The position numbers and the translations under genes are program-made. Positions 5,098-6,462 of a stretch of DNA of 6,462 nucleotides are shown one piece after another. Source of the DNA: an uncultured Acidobacteriota bacterium (lineage in GTDB: Bacteria; Acidobacteriota; Blastocatellia; Pyrinomonadales; Pyrinomonadaceae). Position 1 is the stretch's first letter. Each line of letters opens with the position of its first letter. The stretch covers positions 1-6,462 of the forward strand of contig CADEEU010000219.1 in NCBI GenBank assembly GCA_902826385.1, read 5' to 3'. The notes under the pieces are model-generated. The model was not told where the DNA came from. It did no database searches and was given only the letters and a program-made list of their open reading frames with translations.

Positions 5098-6462
5098 CTA
5101 CGGAGCAGCCGTGAAATTGAGATCGCTGAAATTGTCGGTCAGGTTTATCAGTTGCTGCTCGAATTGGTAACGTTTGTGACGTACGTTCGCAGCATAACTC
5201 TCGCCGACACGAACATCTTCAAAGAAGAAAAATCCGAACGGATTCGTTATGGCGGTACGCGTATTTCCGTTCCCGTCCCTCAGCGAGATCGTGGCCCGGC
5301 CAATTCCCCGGCCTGAAGCGTCCATTACGCGGCCGCTCACTAGTGCTCCGGCTGCCGATGGCGTTAGGCTGATTGTAAAGTTAGCTGACGAAACCCCCGA
5401 CGGAGCCACGAAGTCTGCTTCGCGAACTCTGATCCGGGCGGTAGACGTCGGCGTGTTAGGAACCGTCCATGCGAAGGTTCCCGTATTGGGTGCGCTTGAA
5501 GAGATCACAGTCGGATAGGTCGCGCCTCCGTCGGCGGAAAGTTCGATCTTTACATTGCGGTTAAAACCGCCGTTGTTCGTCCAGTTGATGGTCCTTACCT
5601 GACCGATCACCGCTGCGCCGCCATTCGGCGTAACGTTCGTGATGGTGTCGGTCGTAAGGTTGGTGTCCGAATCGCGATACCAGCCAATATCGCGCATCTG
5701 CTGACGCGCAAGGTCTCCGGTTATGGGCAAACCGGAGTTGATGTTCGGTTCCATTAGCAGATTCGGCGTCGCCGCCGTCGAAAAGTGCGAAACGGAAGAC
5801 CCTGAAGCAAACGTGGCCGGTGTATGAAGCAGCACACGTCCGGTTGCCGCATCGCGTCCCGCCGTCAGGAACGAGGACGCTATCTTGACGTTCGGCCCGT
5901 CCCAGTATACGTTTCCGCTATTGATCGCCGAAGCCTGACGTTGTGCATCGGTCATCTGATTCCAATACAGGCCGGTAGTCTGGTCGAACATGAACCGCGT
6001 ATAGATATCGGGAAAACCATTGAACAACGCACCGGTGTTTGTCCCAGCGCCGTTTACGAAGCTCGAAAACCCGAGACCGTGGCCTAGCTCGTGCAGAACA
6101 ACGACGAGCAGGTTCGTAGTGCCCGCGGGGTTGGTTCCGTCGAGGCCGTAATAAAAGCGGGATGAACCGCTAAAGCAACCGTTATCAAGGTTGCTGTTGA
6201 ACCGTGTGGTTATTTCGTTAGTGGAACCGTCCGTGTTTGTGAGTTTGTTGACCAACGCACCGTGATACCACGTTCCGGTAAATGGAGCACCGACAAAGTC
6301 GCGATTGACCCAAGCAGCTCCAGCGGAACCCAGGACCGCTGAAGTCGAGGTGCAGGTCAATGGATTGAACTCTGCCCCCACCGTAGTTGTAACACTGCTG
6401 TCCAGGTACGCTCCCCAAATGACGGCCGCCGTCGTAAATACGTTCACGCACTGAGCTCCCCG
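5098..6462 (-). CDS. Secreted HELGH zinc metalloprotease with Kre9/KNH-like and carboxypeptidase-regulatory-like domains, N-terminus missing
   Basis: The frame is open to the right edge, so this is 454 residues of a longer protein; the GTG at 6447 is internal and the signal peptide expected for this class lies outside. In order: a protease domain with the zinc motif HELGHGLGF (HELGH at bases 6079-6093), where two His bind zinc and Glu is the general base, followed by FPDIYTRF and later SSVSHFSTAATPNLLMEPNI, a pattern shared by related secreted proteases. Next is a beta-sandwich resembling Kre9/KNH domains (VTPNGGAAVIGQVRTINWT, then VKIELSADGGATYPT and FAWTVP). Last is a carboxypeptidase-regulatory-like module (SGRVMDASGRGIGRATISL, then NPFGFFFFEDV and KRYQFEQQLINLTDN) at the C-terminus. 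Extracellular proteolysis is likely; the substrate is unknown. It is convergent with the DUF1905 gene and not in an obvious operon. Confidence 0.88.
   Translation of the reverse strand, partial: RGAQCVNVFTTAAVIWGAYLDSSVTTTVGAEFNPLTCTSTSAVLGSAGAAWVNRDFVGAPFTGTWYHGALVNKLTNTDGSTNEITTRFNSNLDNGCFSGSSRFYYGLDGTNPAGTTNLLVVVLHELGHGLGFSSFVNGAGTNTGALFNGFPDIYTRFMFDQTTGLYWNQMTDAQRQASAINSGNVYWDGPNVKIASSFLTAGRDAATGRVLLHTPATFASGSSVSHFSTAATPNLLMEPNINSGLPITGDLARQQMRDIGWYRDSDTNLTTDTITNVTPNGGAAVIGQVRTINWTNNGGFNRNVKIELSADGGATYPTVISSSAPNTGTFAWTVPNTPTSTARIRVREADFVAPSGVSSANFTISLTPSAAGALVSGRVMDASGRGIGRATISLRDGNGNTRTAITNPFGFFFFEDVRVGESYAANVRHKRYQFEQQLINLTDNFSDLNFTAAP

Noticed and set aside
6218..6451. Frame on minus overlapping the protease fragment
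   Set aside because: Out-of-frame shadow of the HELGH protease, with no motif of its own.

Overview
The window most resembles chromosomal DNA of an Acidobacteriota member, probably Blastocatellia/Pyrinomonadaceae-like. This is an inference from gene content: a CSLREAI/choice-of-anchor Q beta-helix protein, exported proteins ending in carboxypeptidase-regulatory-like modules, weak Shine-Dalgarno sequences, and small GC hairpin repeats between genes. No 16S or other decisive taxonomic marker is present.

Bases 1-2203 hold a minus-strand translation-related cluster read rpmE (bL31), then a DUF1385/YqhQ-type membrane protein, then prfA (release factor 1, cut by the left edge). A good sigma70-type promoter (TTGACT-17-TAATAT) lies upstream of rpmE. 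The two gaps in the cluster are not blank: 499-617 carries a 12-bp inverted repeat and iterated TTCGC words, and 1764-1939 carries competing GC-rich stems.

Divergent from rpmE on the plus strand is a complete ssrA (tmRNA), 2369-2742, with encoded CCA, a G-U wobble in the alanine-type acceptor stem, a recognisable first pseudoknot and a tag I read as ANQELALAA. Translation (bL31, RF1) and ribosome rescue (tmRNA) therefore sit side by side.

Bases 2827-6462 are accessory. They hold a minus-strand exported beta-helix protein (2827-4245), a plus-strand DUF1905 + YdeI/OmdA-like cytoplasmic protein (4352-4876), and a minus-strand secreted HELGH metalloprotease whose N-terminus lies beyond the right edge (5098-6462). 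The two exported proteins end in what look like a degenerate and an intact copy of the same C-terminal module. Between the convergent genes at 4876 and 5098 is a compact array of four GCTCC/GGAGC hairpin units, two in each orientation, bounded by related units in opposite orientation. I consider it the most interesting non-coding structure here.

I see no CRISPR array, transposase, prophage or clear defence system.
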